Shown piece after piece: positions 26,834 to 36,800 of a stretch of DNA of 64,000 nt (position 1 is the first letter of the stretch; each line of letters starts with the position of its first letter). A model generated the notes under the pieces. That model saw only the letters and a list, made by a program, of their open reading frames with translations. It was not told where the DNA came from and did not search any database. The position numbers and the translations under genes were made by a program. The stretch comes from Pseudomonas sp. GGS8 (lineage in GTDB: Bacteria; Pseudomonadota; Gammaproteobacteria; Pseudomonadales; Pseudomonadaceae), in NCBI RefSeq assembly GCF_024168645.1, contig NZ_JALJWF010000001.1, positions 4,033,501 through 4,097,500 on the forward strand, given 5' to 3'.

Positions 26834-29800
26834 ACGAGGTATCGATGGACGCGCAGGACCAGGGTTACGCCTTGACCCCCGAACAGCAAGGGTTGCTCGA
26901 GCAACTGCCCAAGGCTCCGGCCTGCAGTGATGCGCTGCATTGGCTGGAAGTGGACATTGCCGGTGTGCTTGACCCGCAACGTCTGCAAGCGGCACTGGAT
27001 GCGCTGTTGGCCCGGCAACCGATGCTGGTGCCACGCTTGGCCAAGGCGCCGGGTTTTCATGGCCTGCGCCAGTTCGCCGGGGGCGCCGAACGCTTCCCGT
27101 TGACGGTGCAGGCACGCCAGGCAACGGCGGCCGAGATTGAGGCTCAAGTCGCCGAATGGGCGGCGCGCTCGTTTGTCGCCGGTGAGTCGGAGAACGTTCA
27201 GGCGATGCTCTATCGCCTGGCGGACCGTCACTGGAAACTGCTGCTGGGCGTTGCCCGGCACTGCGTCGATGACAGCGGCTTGCGGCTGATTTATCAGCAA
27301 CTGTTGCGGGCATATGAGCAGGGGCCGGTCGATGACGAGACCGGGGAATTCAGCCAGTACCTGGAATGGCGCAGCGAAGTGGTGCTCGATGAGGATGCGG
27401 CCAGTGCGCGGACTTACTGGCAACAGCACCTGCACGGCGCGGAGGTCGACCTGTCCACCCCATGGCTGGGCTACCGGGTTGCAACCGCTGAAGCCTGCAC
27501 GTCGACAGCGCGGTTGACCACCACGCTTGAACCCGCGCTGCACAACGCGCTGCAGCAGTTGGGAGGCGCGCTGGAACAACCGCTGAAGGTGGTGATGCAA
27601 GCCGCCTGGTGGCTGCTGTTGGCGCGTCTGGGTGGCAATGAACAGATGCTGGTTGGCGTGCGGCACGACAGTCGCGACGATTACGAATATTTCGCCGACG
27701 CCGTGGGGGTTTTCGAGAAAACCCTGCCGCTGCACCTGTCGCTGGCGACGAGCCCCTCGTTCAGCGCCTGGGTCAGCCAACTGGCGGCGCGCCTGGATGA
27801 GCACCGTGCCTGGCAGGAATACTGGTCGCCGGAACTTGCACCCACAGCGGCCAGACCGGCCTATGGTTTCGCGGTCTGGCAGGCACCGCAGCCGGAGACT
27901 TCAAGCGCACTACGGTGGACACCCGTGCAGCGTCCAGCGGCTCGGCAAGCTCAATGTGAATTGCTGCTGCAGCTCGAATCGGGCGAGTCGGGCAACCTGC
28001 ATCTTCATTACGCCGCGCCGCGCTACTCGACTCAAGCGGTCGAAGGTTTGATGGTGCAGTTCAGCGTATTGCTGGCGAGCATCGTCGCCAATCCTCAGGC
28101 CGAGCCGGGCCAACTGGCGTTGCTGGGCACCGCCGAGCAACAGCGCTTGCTGGCAATCAACCCGCCACTGCGGCCACTGGCTGATGGCCGATACCTGCCA
28201 CAGCGCATTGCCGATTGGGCGCATGCCACCCCGGACACCGTTGCGCTGACCGACGCGCAGCAACAGCTGAGTTACGGGCAATTGCAGGCGAATGTCGAGG
28301 TGTTGGCCAAGGCCTTGAAAGCCCAAGGCCTGGCCCGTGGATCGATCGTCGCGTTGGCGTTGCCGCGCTCGGCGGATCTGGTGGTGGCGATGCTGGCGGC
28401 CTGGCGTGTCGGTGCCGCGTATCTGCCACTGGACCCACAATGGCCGGTGGCGCGTCAGGTGATGATGCTGGAACAGGCGGGCGCCGATTGGCTGCTGGTG
28501 GATGCCGCGCAAATCGATCAATGGCACGGTCATGCGCTGAGCGTCTGCACACTGAACCAATTGCTTCAATCGGCGGACCTTTCGGTTCCGGCCATCGAAC
28601 TCGATACGCAGGGCAGCGATGCGGCCTATGTGCTGTTCACCTCGGGCTCCACCGGCGTGCCCAAAGGCGTGGTGATCGAGCATCGACAATTGCTCAATTA
28701 CACCGCCCATGCCAGTCAGGCCCTGGGGCTGGATCAATGCAAACACGTCGGCTTCACCTCCAGCGTGGCGGCGGACCTGGGCAACACCGCGTTGTTTGGC
28801 GCCTTGTTCAACGGTGCGACGCTGCATGTGGCCAGTGACGAGCAGATGCAGGACGGTCGGTTGTTCGCCGACTACCTGAAACAACAGGAGATCGATTGCC
28901 TGAAAATCGTTCCGTCGCACCTCGCGGCATTGCTCGACAGCGACAGCCCGCCAGTGCTGTCCACGCTAATTCTCGGTGGCGAACCGATTGCCCCGGCGCT
29001 GCTTGAGCGTATTGCCCGGTTACGCCGCGATTGCCGGGTGTTCAATCACTACGGCCCGACGGAGGCGACGGTGGGTGTGTTGATTCATCCGCTGGTGTTG
29101 GACGGCGGAATTCAAGCAACTGCCGCCCTCAGTCAGGTGCTGGGGAACAATCAGGTGTACGTCCTCGACGATCGCCTGCAACTGGCCCCGGTCGGGGTGT
29201 TGGGCGAGTTATACCTGGGCGGCGCGCAATTATGCCGTGGCTACGTCAATGCCGAGGCCGACGCGCAGGTGTTCATTCAGAGCCCATTCAACCCTCAGGA
29301 GCGCCTGTATCGCACCGGAGACTTGGCGCGCTATCGCCCGGACCTGGCGATCCAGCTGCACGGCCGGCGCGATCAGCAAATCAAGGTGCGTGGGTTCCGT
29401 ATCGAACTGGCGGAGATCGAGGCCCAATTGCTGAGCCTGCCTCAGGTGGCTGAAGCCCTGGTGTTGCCAGGGGCGACGGCCGAGCAGGGGATGCAAGCCT
29501 TCGTCGTGCCTCATCAGCCCCCTTCGCCGGCCTTGCTTGAGACGGTTCGCAGCGAGTTGGCCCAGCGCCTGCCCGCGGTGATGTTGCCGCAGCAGGTGCA
29601 GTTCATCGAGGGTTTTCCGCGGCTGGCCAATGGCAAAATCGACCGCAAGGCTTTGCAACAACTCAGCGCAAGCCTGGCTGACGACGACGGTCAGGCGCCC
29701 CGCGATGCGCTCGAACAATTGCTCGCGGCTCGCATGGCGCAGTTGCTGGGCGTTGAGCGCCTGGGCATTGATCGGGACTTCTTCGCTGCCGGCGGCCATT

Positions 29801-30054
29801 CGCTGTTGGTGATCAAACTGGTGGCCGGTATTCGCAAGTTGTTGCAGTGCGAAATCCATCCCGGTGTGGTGTTTGATCATCCGACGGTGGCGGCTCTGGC
29901 AGTGGCATTGCGCTCGCGCGAAAGCAGCCCCGGTCAACTGGAAAAACTGGCCCGGACGCGGTTGCGCCTGGACAGCATGAGCCCGGAAGAAAAAGCCTTG
30001 TTGACGGAAAAAGCCCGGCAACTGCACAACGCCAAAGCGGCACAGAACCACTGA
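26830..30054 (+). CDS. Stand-alone Asp-activating NRPS: degenerate C (interface-like) - A - T
   Basis: 1074 aa. The first 440 residues resemble a condensation domain but the opening motif is lost and the HHxxxDG signature reads RHCVDDS near residue 143: first His and the Gly are gone, second His and Asp are kept. The A domain (FTSGSTGVPKG near 604) has pocket residues DLTKIGHVG, a close match to the aspartate code DLTKVGHIG. A carrier domain follows (FFAAGGHSLLV near 985), then a charged tail of about 50 residues that could dock to the terminal synthetase. No epimerase or thioesterase. Established knowledge: siderophore beta-hydroxylases of one class work with a condensation-like interface domain beside the Asp or His module. 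The degenerate domain fits that role, with hydroxylase and true C domain supplied by the end of the preceding protein. It overlaps that gene by ATGA and has GGAG just upstream. The A specificity is well supported; the interface role is an inference. Confidence 0.9.
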
Positions 30055-30070
30055 GAACCGCGGAAACAGA

Positions 30071-30103
30071 AAGGCCGACGCCCAAAGCGTCGGCCTTTTT
30101 TTT
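30071..30103 (+). terminator. Rho-independent terminator of the NRPS operon
   Basis: A 10-bp stem (AAGGCCGACG / CGTCGGCCTT) with a loop of about 6 bases, followed by a T run to 30103, 16 bp after the stop codon of the third NRPS gene. It separates the NRPS operon from fpvA. Confidence 0.92.
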
Positions 30104-30112
30104 AGCAGTGTC

Positions 30113-30131
30113 GTTAATGATAAATAAACTC
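30113..30131. promoter_or_regulatory. Possible Fur box upstream of fpvA
   Basis: The 19 bases from 30113 (GTTAATGATAAATAAACTC) match the classical Fur palindrome at 13 of 19 positions by eye, mostly in the left half. It lies about 270 bp before the fpvA start. No PvdS box with correct spacing was seen in 30104-30398, and the FpvI-dependent promoter could not be placed with confidence. The rest of this 295-bp gap shows nothing else recognisable. Confidence 0.35.
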
Positions 30132-30398
30132 ATTCCGGTTTCTGCGCGGTGCTACGTCTTACTAAGGTATGCAGACAATTCGGGTCGGGCAGGGTAGCCC
30201 CAAGGTTCGGGTTTGTAGGGCAGAACACGATTTTGCCGTTGTCCAGACAGATGACCTGCGCCCGGGGAGGGGCCGGGTCGATCGCCAACTGGCGTGCTGC
30301 CCCTGAGGTGGTCGACAGAGCGGTTTACGTGTCCGGGCAGCGTCGGGCACTCGGTGGCCCATCGGTCTTATCCATTTCAACGAATAATAGAGAGCACG

Positions 30399-32876
30399 AT
30401 GTCAGCAATTCATGAGTTGAAACCTCTGTTCAAGGCTTTGGTCGTTTCCCGAACGCTTCGCTCGCGTCACTCGCTGGCCAGTCTGGGCATGGTCTGCCTG
30501 ATGCCGCTCAGCGCGCAGGTCTACGCCGAAGAGATCGCCGTCAACATTGCCGAGCAGCCCTTGCCGCAGGCATTGCAAGCATTTGGCGAGCAAACCAACC
30601 GGCAGGTGATCTACAACGCCGCCGACATGGCCGACCTGCGCAGCCACCGCGTCAGCGGCAAACTGAGCGCCGAAGCGGCCATTGCCGAATTGCTCCAGGG
30701 CACCGGCGTGCGCTACAGCTTTGAAGGCAACACGCTGATGCTGGTGCGCGGCAGTTCGACCAATGGGCTCGAACTGGGCGCCACCACCATCAACGCGCAA
30801 CAGGTGGGCGCGACCACCGAAGGCTCGAATTCCTACACCTCGAATGCCGTGACCATCGGCAAGGGCACTCACACCCTCAAGGAAATTCCGCAGTCGGTCA
30901 CGGTGATGACCCGCAAGCAAATGGACGACCAGGACCTTGTCGATCTCAAGGACGCGGCCAACAAGACCACCGGCCTGGTCGGCGCGCAAGGCGTCGGCAA
31001 AGGCTTGATCCTGAGCTCGCGCGGTTTCCAGATCGATGACTGGCAATACGACGGCGTGCCGATCCCGCGCAACACCTATGCGCTGGGCAACTGGGCCACG
31101 CAGGACCTGATCTTCTTCGATCGCATGGAAGTGCTGCGTGGCGCGTCAGGTTTGCTTCAAGGCACCGGCAGCCCCGGCGGCGCCGTCAATCTGGTGCGCA
31201 AACGTGGCCAGAATGCACCGACCGTGACCCTCACCGGCAAGGCCGGCTCCTGGGATCACTACGGTCTGCAACTGGATGCCGGCGGGCCGCTGAACCAGAC
31301 CGGCACCGTGCGTGGACGCTTCGTTGCCGACCAGGATGACAGCCATTCGTTCGTCGATTCCGAATGGAGCAAGACCACTTCGCTGTACGGTGCGCTGGAC
31401 TTCGATTTAAGCGAAGACACTACCCTGGGCGTGGCGGTCAGCCAGTCTGATGGCGAGTCGCGACCGATGGTCCGCGGCCTGCCGCGCTACGCTGACGGCA
31501 AACCCGTCGACGTCTCGCGCAGTACGTACACCGGTGCGAAGTGGAACCATTCGGACATCGATGTCACCACCGTCTACACCGACCTGGAACACCGTTTCAA
31601 CGACGACTGGGCCTTCAAGGTCGGCGCCGTGCGCATGACTGAAACCAACAAGGCGAAGAACCAGCGGGTACAAGCCGCAGGCGACGGCCTGAATGCCGAT
31701 GGCAGCGGCATTCAGTACGCTGATTTCGTCACGGACTTCGACTCCACCAAGCTCGGTCTGGACATGAACCTCACCGGCAAATTCGAAGCCCTGTCCATGG
31801 AGCAGGAAATCATGGTCGGCGGCAACTACTCCAAGCTGACCACGGACGACCGTTACGCTCGAACCTTCAATAACACCTCCGACAGCATTTTCGATATCGA
31901 TCACGACCGTCCCGACATCAGCTATGAGGGTTTGATCGATTCCGGTGGCCGTGGGGTTCCGAGCAAATACGACATCCGCCAGAAAGGTTTGTACGGCAGC
32001 TGGCGGGTCAAGCCGATCGAGCGATTGACCCTGGTGCTCGGCTCCCGGGTCAGCTGGTACGACTACAGCTACAAATCGTCGACCGAAACCTCGTCGGGTA
32101 TTACCGTCGACCCTGAAAGCACCTCCACCGAAACCGGGGAAGTCACACCCTATGCCGGCATCGTCTATGACCTGAGCCGCGAGTGGGCGGTCTACGCCAG
32201 CTACACCGACGTGTACCAGCCGCAAACCGCCCGAACCGAGGGTGGCACGGTGCTCAAGCCGGTGATCGGCACCAACTATGAAGTGGGTCTCAAGGGTGAG
32301 CTGATGGACGGTCGGGTCAACACGTCCCTGGCGGTGTTCCGTTATGACCAGGAGAACCGTGCCGTTCTCGATATGCAGTCAGCGCAAGTCTGCGACGGTT
32401 GGTACTGCTCGAAGGCCTCGGGGAAAGTGCGCAGCCAGGGGATCGACGCCGAAATCAGCGGCGAAGTGCTTGACGGTCTGCAACTGTTTGCCGGTTACAC
32501 CTACAACACCACCAAGTACCTCAACGACCCGACCAACGAAGGCAAAGTCTTCAGCTGGTGGACGCCCAAACATATGCTGCGCGTTTGGGGCAACTACCAG
32601 TTCAGCGGTGACTGGAACCGTGTCAGCACCGGTCTGGGCTTCACCACCCAAAGCCATACGCTGGGTTACGACCACGTCGTCAACGTACCGGGTTACACCG
32701 TGTGGAATGCCCGTGTCGGCTACCAGCTCACACCGGAGATCGGCCTGGCCGTGAATGCCAACAACCTGTTTGACAAGACCTACTTCACCGCCGGCTACAA
32801 CCAGCTCGATGGCAACAACAACTACGGTGATCCGCGCAACGTGATGTTCAGCGTGAAATACACTCCGCAGTTCTGA
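30399..32876 (+). CDS. fpvA: Ferripyoverdine TonB-dependent receptor with signalling domain
   Basis: Outer-membrane receptor (825 aa) that imports ferric pyoverdine using TonB energy and signals its binding through the periplasm. A signal peptide ends near residue 43 (VYAEE). Residues about 45-118 are the secretin/TonB short N-terminal domain (IAVNIAEQPLPQALQAF, then LLQGTGVRYSFEGNTLML), which in FpvA contacts the anti-sigma factor. The plug follows (LKEIPQSVTVMTRKQM, and GASGLLQGTGSPGGAVNL near 250), then a 22-strand barrel ending in the terminal aromatic residue of KYTPQF. The start at 30399 is chosen because GAGAG precedes it and a proper signal peptide follows; the frame is open further upstream. 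The sigma partner would be the gene at 50259; no fpvR is in the window. Receptors of this group are selective for their own pyoverdine, so its position beside these synthetases suggests a cognate pair. Confidence 0.93.
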   Translation: MSAIHELKPLFKALVVSRTLRSRHSLASLGMVCLMPLSAQVYAEEIAVNIAEQPLPQALQAFGEQTNRQVIYNAADMADLRSHRVSGKLSAEAAIAELLQGTGVRYSFEGNTLMLVRGSSTNGLELGATTINAQQVGATTEGSNSYTSNAVTIGKGTHTLKEIPQSVTVMTRKQMDDQDLVDLKDAANKTTGLVGAQGVGKGLILSSRGFQIDDWQYDGVPIPRNTYALGNWATQDLIFFDRMEVLRGASGLLQGTGSPGGAVNLVRKRGQNAPTVTLTGKAGSWDHYGLQLDAGGPLNQTGTVRGRFVADQDDSHSFVDSEWSKTTSLYGALDFDLSEDTTLGVAVSQSDGESRPMVRGLPRYADGKPVDVSRSTYTGAKWNHSDIDVTTVYTDLEHRFNDDWAFKVGAVRMTETNKAKNQRVQAAGDGLNADGSGIQYADFVTDFDSTKLGLDMNLTGKFEALSMEQEIMVGGNYSKLTTDDRYARTFNNTSDSIFDIDHDRPDISYEGLIDSGGRGVPSKYDIRQKGLYGSWRVKPIERLTLVLGSRVSWYDYSYKSSTETSSGITVDPESTSTETGEVTPYAGIVYDLSREWAVYASYTDVYQPQTARTEGGTVLKPVIGTNYEVGLKGELMDGRVNTSLAVFRYDQENRAVLDMQSAQVCDGWYCSKASGKVRSQGIDAEISGEVLDGLQLFAGYTYNTTKYLNDPTNEGKVFSWWTPKHMLRVWGNYQFSGDWNRVSTGLGFTTQSHTLGYDHVVNVPGYTVWNARVGYQLTPEIGLAVNANNLFDKTYFTAGYNQLDGNNNYGDPRNVMFSVKYTPQF

Positions 32877-32901
32877 TCCACGCTCCCGCTGGTATGAACC
32901 C

Positions 32902-32930
32902 GGCCCATGTCCCTTTGAGGGACATGGGCC
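32902..32930 (+). terminator. Strong hairpin after fpvA
   Basis: A perfect 12-bp stem (GGCCCATGTCCC / GGGACATGGGCC) with a 5-base loop, 25 bp after the fpvA stop. There is no T run behind it, so it may be a terminator of weak type or an mRNA 3'-end stabiliser. Confidence 0.6.
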
Positions 32931-33130
32931 AACCCCCTCTGCAGGAGCGAGCATGCTCCGCCATCCATTTTCCCCCCGCCAACACTCAACCGTTTAAGGT
33001 TTAACGACGCGTGTTTATAGACACTCAGTGTTACGTCATAAGCGGCTACAACACCTTGCGTCGTTACCTACGCGTGCGCCAGAATCCGCCGGCTTGTGCG
33101 GCTGTGGGGTGGGCTATATCGTTTCTTGGT

Positions 33131-33349
33131 CACTGAAAAACAGTGATCGGGTTTGGTAGCCCGTTTGTAGTAGCCGTATGGCAACACCTTATGCAGCCCC
33201 TGTTTAGGGACTCGCTTTTATGGTGGTCATGCGTGGGGCTCCTTCGTGAGCGCCGGGTTCCTACTACAACCGGTCTACCAACCCGCGTATGGCCGCCACC
33301 CCTCGTTTGGTAGCGAAGGTGACGGCTCCTTAAAATTTGTAGTAGGAGT
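33131..33349 (+). repeat. Repeat-rich leader upstream of the DUF6124-like gene
   Basis: This gap holds a small hairpin CACTG-AAAAA-CAGTG (33131-33145), a 22-base element with core TTTGTAGTAG at 33152-33173, an inverted imperfect copy at 33261-33282 (19 of 22 matching), and a third copy in direct orientation whose TTTGTAGTAGGAG at 33336-33348 contains the ribosome binding site of the gene. A shorter inverted pair (AGCCCC / GGGGCT) lies between the first two. If transcribed, the inverted copy could pair with either direct copy, and pairing with the last would bury the ribosome binding site. The rest of 32931-33130 shows no gene. Confidence 0.6.
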
Positions 33350-33356
33350 TTCATCC

Positions 33357-33725
33357 ATGTTCAAAGTCACACCCAACCCCCCGGATACCAATCCAGTACC
33401 TTACGACGTCTCTCTTGATCTTGACCCCAAGAAACTGAAAGAGGCGGCCGACCGCGCACTCAACTTCTACCTCAACCCAGGGGCGACGAAAACGCAGATA
33501 CCGCCCCGCAGACCCAACACCATCTTCACCATCGACGCAGCGGTGGATGACGAAACGTTGCTGGTCGACGCCTGGGAATCGTTGACCTCAGCCCGCGAGA
33601 TGGTCAACGACCTCGCCGAGCTGGCGGACGGCTCGCGACGCTATACGATGCTGGTGCTGCAACGGGTGATCCTGATGGGTGAGTTAGCGGTCAAACGCGT
33701 ACTGGATAACCACAAGCCTGGGTAG
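33357..33725 (+). CDS. Small DUF6124-like Pseudomonas protein
   Basis: 122 aa with the characteristic opening MFKVTPNPPDTNPVPYD, then LDPKKLKEAADRALNFYL, a variable proline-rich link (PPRRPNTIFTID), and a helical C-terminal half (AWESLTSAREMVNDLAELA; LQRVILMGELAVKRVLDN). It has no signal peptide, membrane segment or catalytic motif. The family is common in Pseudomonas and its function is, to my knowledge, unknown. The start at 33357 has AGGAG eight bases upstream. It sits between fpvA and the converging terminal NRPS, and a shared terminator follows it. Nothing in the sequence links it to pyoverdine; it may be a bystander inserted in the locus. Confidence 0.8.
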   Translation: MFKVTPNPPDTNPVPYDVSLDLDPKKLKEAADRALNFYLNPGATKTQIPPRRPNTIFTIDAAVDDETLLVDAWESLTSAREMVNDLAELADGSRRYTMLVLQRVILMGELAVKRVLDNHKPG

Positions 33726-33795
33726 TCGCCAGGCGGATAGTGAGGGCGCTTGCGCCCTCGCTATTTAGCGGCAGTCAACAAGCACAAACAAAAAC

Positions 33796-33825
33796 GCAGA
33801 AGCCATGGCTTCTGCTTTTTTTTTT
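33796..33825. terminator. Bidirectional terminator between convergent transcripts
   Basis: The 20-base perfect palindrome at 33796-33815 (GCAGAAGCCA / TGGCTTCTGC) is followed by about ten T on the + strand and preceded by an A-rich run that gives T on the - strand. It serves both the DUF6124-like gene and the reverse NRPS operon. Confidence 0.9.
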
Positions 33826-33837
33826 GCCGTCGCCCGG

Positions 33838-36800
33838 TCAGCTACATGACTCGCCCTGGCAGCCGAGGAACACTTCGGTAAACGACTCCAGTAGCGACTC
33901 GGCGTAGATCATGCTGCGGTGCGGCAGCGGTGAGTGGATCGAGGTGTGCAATTGGCCTGTCACGTTGTGGGCCCTGAGCAGTTGTTCCGAATGCAGCACT
34001 TGCTCCAGGGTTTTATGCGACAGCGACCACCAGCAACTGGCCTGGACCTTGAGCAGCGGCAGCGAGAAGGCATTGAACGCGTGCACCAGGCGATCGTGAA
34101 TCGCATAGGCCTGGGCGTTCATGATTTCCTGCTTGATGCCTTCCAGGGTCGCGATCATCTCTTGCTCGCCGGTGGCCGTCTGTTCACTGGCCCAGCGATA
34201 GAAACCCTTGAGGTCGGTCGTCGGGTTTTGCGCCATGAAGGCGGCGGCCGCTTCTTCCAGATGCGCGAACATCAGGCTGAAGACTTCGAGGGCCGCCCGC
34301 AGTTCGTTTTGCGCACTGAGGTGGTTCGGGTCGTCTTCTTCCAGGGGCTTGCGCGGCAGATCCGCGGGCAGCTCATGGTCGGGCAATGTAGTGTCGACGA
34401 GGCCGAGGAAGGTCACTGCCTTGCCCTGGCGTTCCAGGTGGGCGGCGACGTCCATGGCGATCGCGCCACCCAATGACCAGCCCATCAATCGATAGGGGCC
34501 GTGGGGCTGTTTCTCGACGATCTGTGCGCTGTAGTCGGCAATCATCTCGGCCCAGCTCTGGGCGTTCGAGTCTTTATCGGCGAAGCCCTTGTGCATCACG
34601 CCGAAGGTGCGGGCATGGGCGCCGAGTTTCTTTGCCAGCGGCTGATAACAGAACACGATACCGCCGCTGGGGTGCAGGCAGAACAGCGGCGGTGCCGACG
34701 CGGTCGAGGCATTGAGTTCGACCACGCATTGCACATTCTGCTGATGCTCCAGAGCGATGAATCTGGCCAGTGCCCGGACGTTGGGGTGAGCCAGCATCTG
34801 TTGCAGCGCCAGTTTGATGCCCAGGCGTGCGTTGAGGGTCGAGATGAATTGAATGGCCAGAATCGAGTGGCCACCGAGTTCGAAAAAGTTGTCGTCCAGG
34901 CCGACACGCTCGACCTGCAACGCTTCTTGCCAGAGTTCGGCGAGCGCCTTTTCCAGGGGCGTTTCCGGAGCAATGAAGGGCCGCTGTGTCTGGCTGAAGT
35001 CGGGCTGCGGCAGGGCCTTGCGGTCGAGCTTGCCGTTGGGGCTCAACGGCAGGGCGGCCAGTACCAGCAGATGGCTGGGCACCATGTAGTCCGGCAGATT
35101 GGCCTTGAGCTCAGCCTTGAGGGTTTCGCGCAGGTCGAGTTGCTGCTGCTCGCTCAGCGAGTCGCTTTGGGCCACGACATAGCCGACCAACTGCAAACCC
35201 ACCGCGCCTTCCCGGGCAACCACCAAGGCCTCGCGGACCTGCGGCGATTGCAGCAGGCAAGACTCGATTTCCCCGAGTTCGATGCGGAAGCCGCGAATCT
35301 TCACCTGGTGATCCAGCCGGCCGGCATACTCGATCACGCCATCGGCGCGGTAGCGTGCCAGATCGCCGGTGCGATAGAGACGGCCGCCGCCCTGAACATC
35401 AAACGGGTCGGGGATGAAGCGTTCGGCCGTGAGTTCAGGTCGCTTGAAGTAGCCGCGTGCGAGCAGGTCGCCGGCAATCATCAGCTCACCGACGACGCCC
35501 ACCGGCACCGGCTGGCCGCCGGCATCGAGCAGGTAAATCGCCCGTCCGGCCAGAGGCTGGCCGATCGGCATGCTTTTGGGCAGGGCGATATGCCCCGTCA
35601 CGTAGTCGCTGCAATCGAGCACCGTGGCGCTGACCGTCGTTTCCGTCGGCCCGTAGGTGTTCAGCAGTCGCACGTGCCCGAGGCCGGCCTTGCCCCAGGC
35701 TGCCACGCCTTCCGGTGGCATGGCTTCGCCACCGACGATCACTTGCCGCAATGCACCGTAGTCGCGCTGACCGGCTGCGGCGAAGTCCTTGGCCAGCATG
35801 TTCCAGTAGGTGGTGGTCAGGTCGCTGACGGTGAACTGTTTGTCGAGCAGTTCGCGGTACCAGGTTTCACTGTCCCAGATATCCGGCCCGCGCAGCACCA
35901 CCGAGGCGCCGCAGATCAACGCCGGGTAAAGCTGTTCGACAAAGGCATCGAAGTTGAACGTGGCGAATTGCAAAGACCGGTCCTGTGCGCTCAGGCCGAG
36001 AAACTCCAGCGCCGCCTGGGTGTGACGGGTCAATGCTGCCTGGGTGATGCCGACCCCTTTGGGGCGACCGGTGGAACCAGAGGTAAACATCACATAAGCG
36101 AGGTTTTTGCCGGTGGTGCGGCAGGGCGGGTTAAGTGCGGGCAGCGTCCCCCGGGCATCGATGTCGTCGACGCACAGTCGCTGGACGCCAGGCATCGATG
36201 GCAGCCGATCAAGCAGCGAGCGCTGGCTCAGCAACACGCTCAGGCCACTGTCTTCCATCATCCAGGCCAGGCGTTCCTGCGGGTAATCGGGGTCCAGCGG
36301 TACATAGGCGCCGCCAGCCTTGAGCACCGCCAGCAGGCTGATGATCATCTGCGCCGAACGCTCCACGGCGATACCCACCAGCACTTCGGGGCCGACTCCG
36401 CAGTCAATCAGGGTGTGGGCCAAGCCGTTGGCCGCATGGTTGAGCTGCGCATAACTGAGTTCAAGGTCGTTGAAGATCAGGGCCACCGAGTCGGGGGTTG
36501 CCAGCGCCTGGCGTTCGAACAATTGATGCACGCCGTCCTCAGGCATGGCCGAGGCGGGCGGATTCCACTGCTGCAACTGAACCTGACGTTCGTCGCGCGT
36601 CAGCAGCGGCAATTCGCCGAGCGCACGCAGCGGATCCTCGGTGAGTGCCTGGAGCAGGTTCATCCAGTGCCGGGCCAGGCGTTCGAGGGTGGCGGGGGCG
36701 TAGAGGTCCCGGCTGTATTCGAGACTCGCGTGGATGCCATCGAGCGAATAGCCGACGTCCAGGGATAGATCGAATTTGGCCTGGCTGGCACCCGCGCCGA

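Noticed and set aside
30121..30157. TAAAT followed by CGT upstream of fpvA as a PvdS box
   Set aside because: The spacing is about 29 bases instead of 16-17, so it does not fit the box.
33152..33282. Invertible promoter segment between the inverted repeats before the DUF6124-like gene
   Set aside because: No recombinase gene is nearby and the repeats are imperfect; an RNA structure is the simpler reading.
34501..36768. Long forward frame inside the terminal NRPS gene
   Set aside because: Antisense shadow; the reverse strand encodes clear C, A, T and TE domains over the same bases.
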